DNA from: Pogona vitticeps
Lineage: Eukaryota; Chordata; Lepidosauria; Squamata; Agamidae
Assembly (NCBI RefSeq): GCF_051106095.1
Contig: NC_135785.1
Coordinates: 99,211,501 to 99,275,500, forward strand
Length of the DNA: 64,000 nucleotides
Direction of reading: 5' to 3'
Shown here: positions 63,815 to 64,000 of the stretch, in pieces
Position numbering within the stretch: the first letter of the stretch is position 1
How the letters are laid out: every line of letters starts with the position of its first letter
Made by a program: the position numbers and the translations under genes
Notes under the pieces: generated by a model
Told to the model about the DNA's origin: nothing
Databases searched by the model: none
The model's input: only the letters and a program-made list of their open reading frames with translations

Positions 63815-64000
63815 AAAAGGTAAAGGTTCCCCTTGACATTTAGTCAGTTGTATCCCACTCTAGGGGGTGGTGCTCATCCCCGTTTCCAAGCCGTAGAGCC
63901 AGCGTTTGTCCCTAGACAGTTTCCATTGTCACATTGCAAGCGCTGCTATACACGGAACGCTGTTTACCTTCCCACCGAGGTGGTACCTATTTATCTACTC
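63815..64000 (-). mobile_element. Sauria SINE, minus strand, cut by window edge
   Basis: Starts taaaaggtaaaggttcccct (3' end), then tagggggtggtgctcatcc, ccaagccgtagagccagcg and ggtggtacctatttatctac, the reverse complement of the SINE at 57811. Sits in CCDC6 intron 1; the head lies outside the window. Confidence 0.92.

Overview
The window is animal nuclear DNA, almost certainly from a squamate reptile (lizard or snake). Evidence: split vertebrate genes with consensus splice sites, plus a repeat set of RTE-BovB LINEs, a full Sauria-type tRNA SINE ending in tandem ACCTTT units, CR1 3' ends, and TA-flanked pogo-like and 8-bp-flanked hAT MITEs. I cannot name the species.

Region 1 (2725 to about 44470, + strand) is the 3' half of ANK3 (ankyrin-G). 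Seventeen coding exons were placed by matching the translation to remembered vertebrate ankyrin-G and by checking splice sites and phase. Their lengths sum to 10341 bases (3446 codons plus stop), and every junction is in phase. In order they encode the end of the second ZU5 domain, the UPA domain, a 27-nt microexon, the neuron-type giant exon (7740 bases, fully open), the death domain (three exons), and the C-terminal tail. Three of the tail exons form an obscurin/titin-binding-related cassette seen in muscle ankyrins. The stop is at 41858-41860, followed by a long 3' UTR. The ANK3 5' exons lie before the window.

Region 2 (about 44475-61750) is intergenic and repeat-rich, with no supported gene. 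It holds BovB, CR1, L2-like and SINE copies, MITEs and microsatellites.

Region 3 (61752-64000) is a CpG island with CCDC6 exon 1 (CDS 62241-62537) and the start of its intron 1. ANK3 followed by CCDC6 in the same direction matches the human 10q21 arrangement.

The most interesting signals are: an unassigned, phase-compatible exon candidate with an SP-repeat reading frame and its own stop (25752-25870), placed just after the death-domain exons; a tandem NAGNAG acceptor at the last coding exon; the complete obscurin-binding-like cassette; and several datable nested insertions, including a LINE-type copy with an 18-bp target duplication inside a MITE. I see no CRISPR array, rRNA or free-standing tRNA gene.
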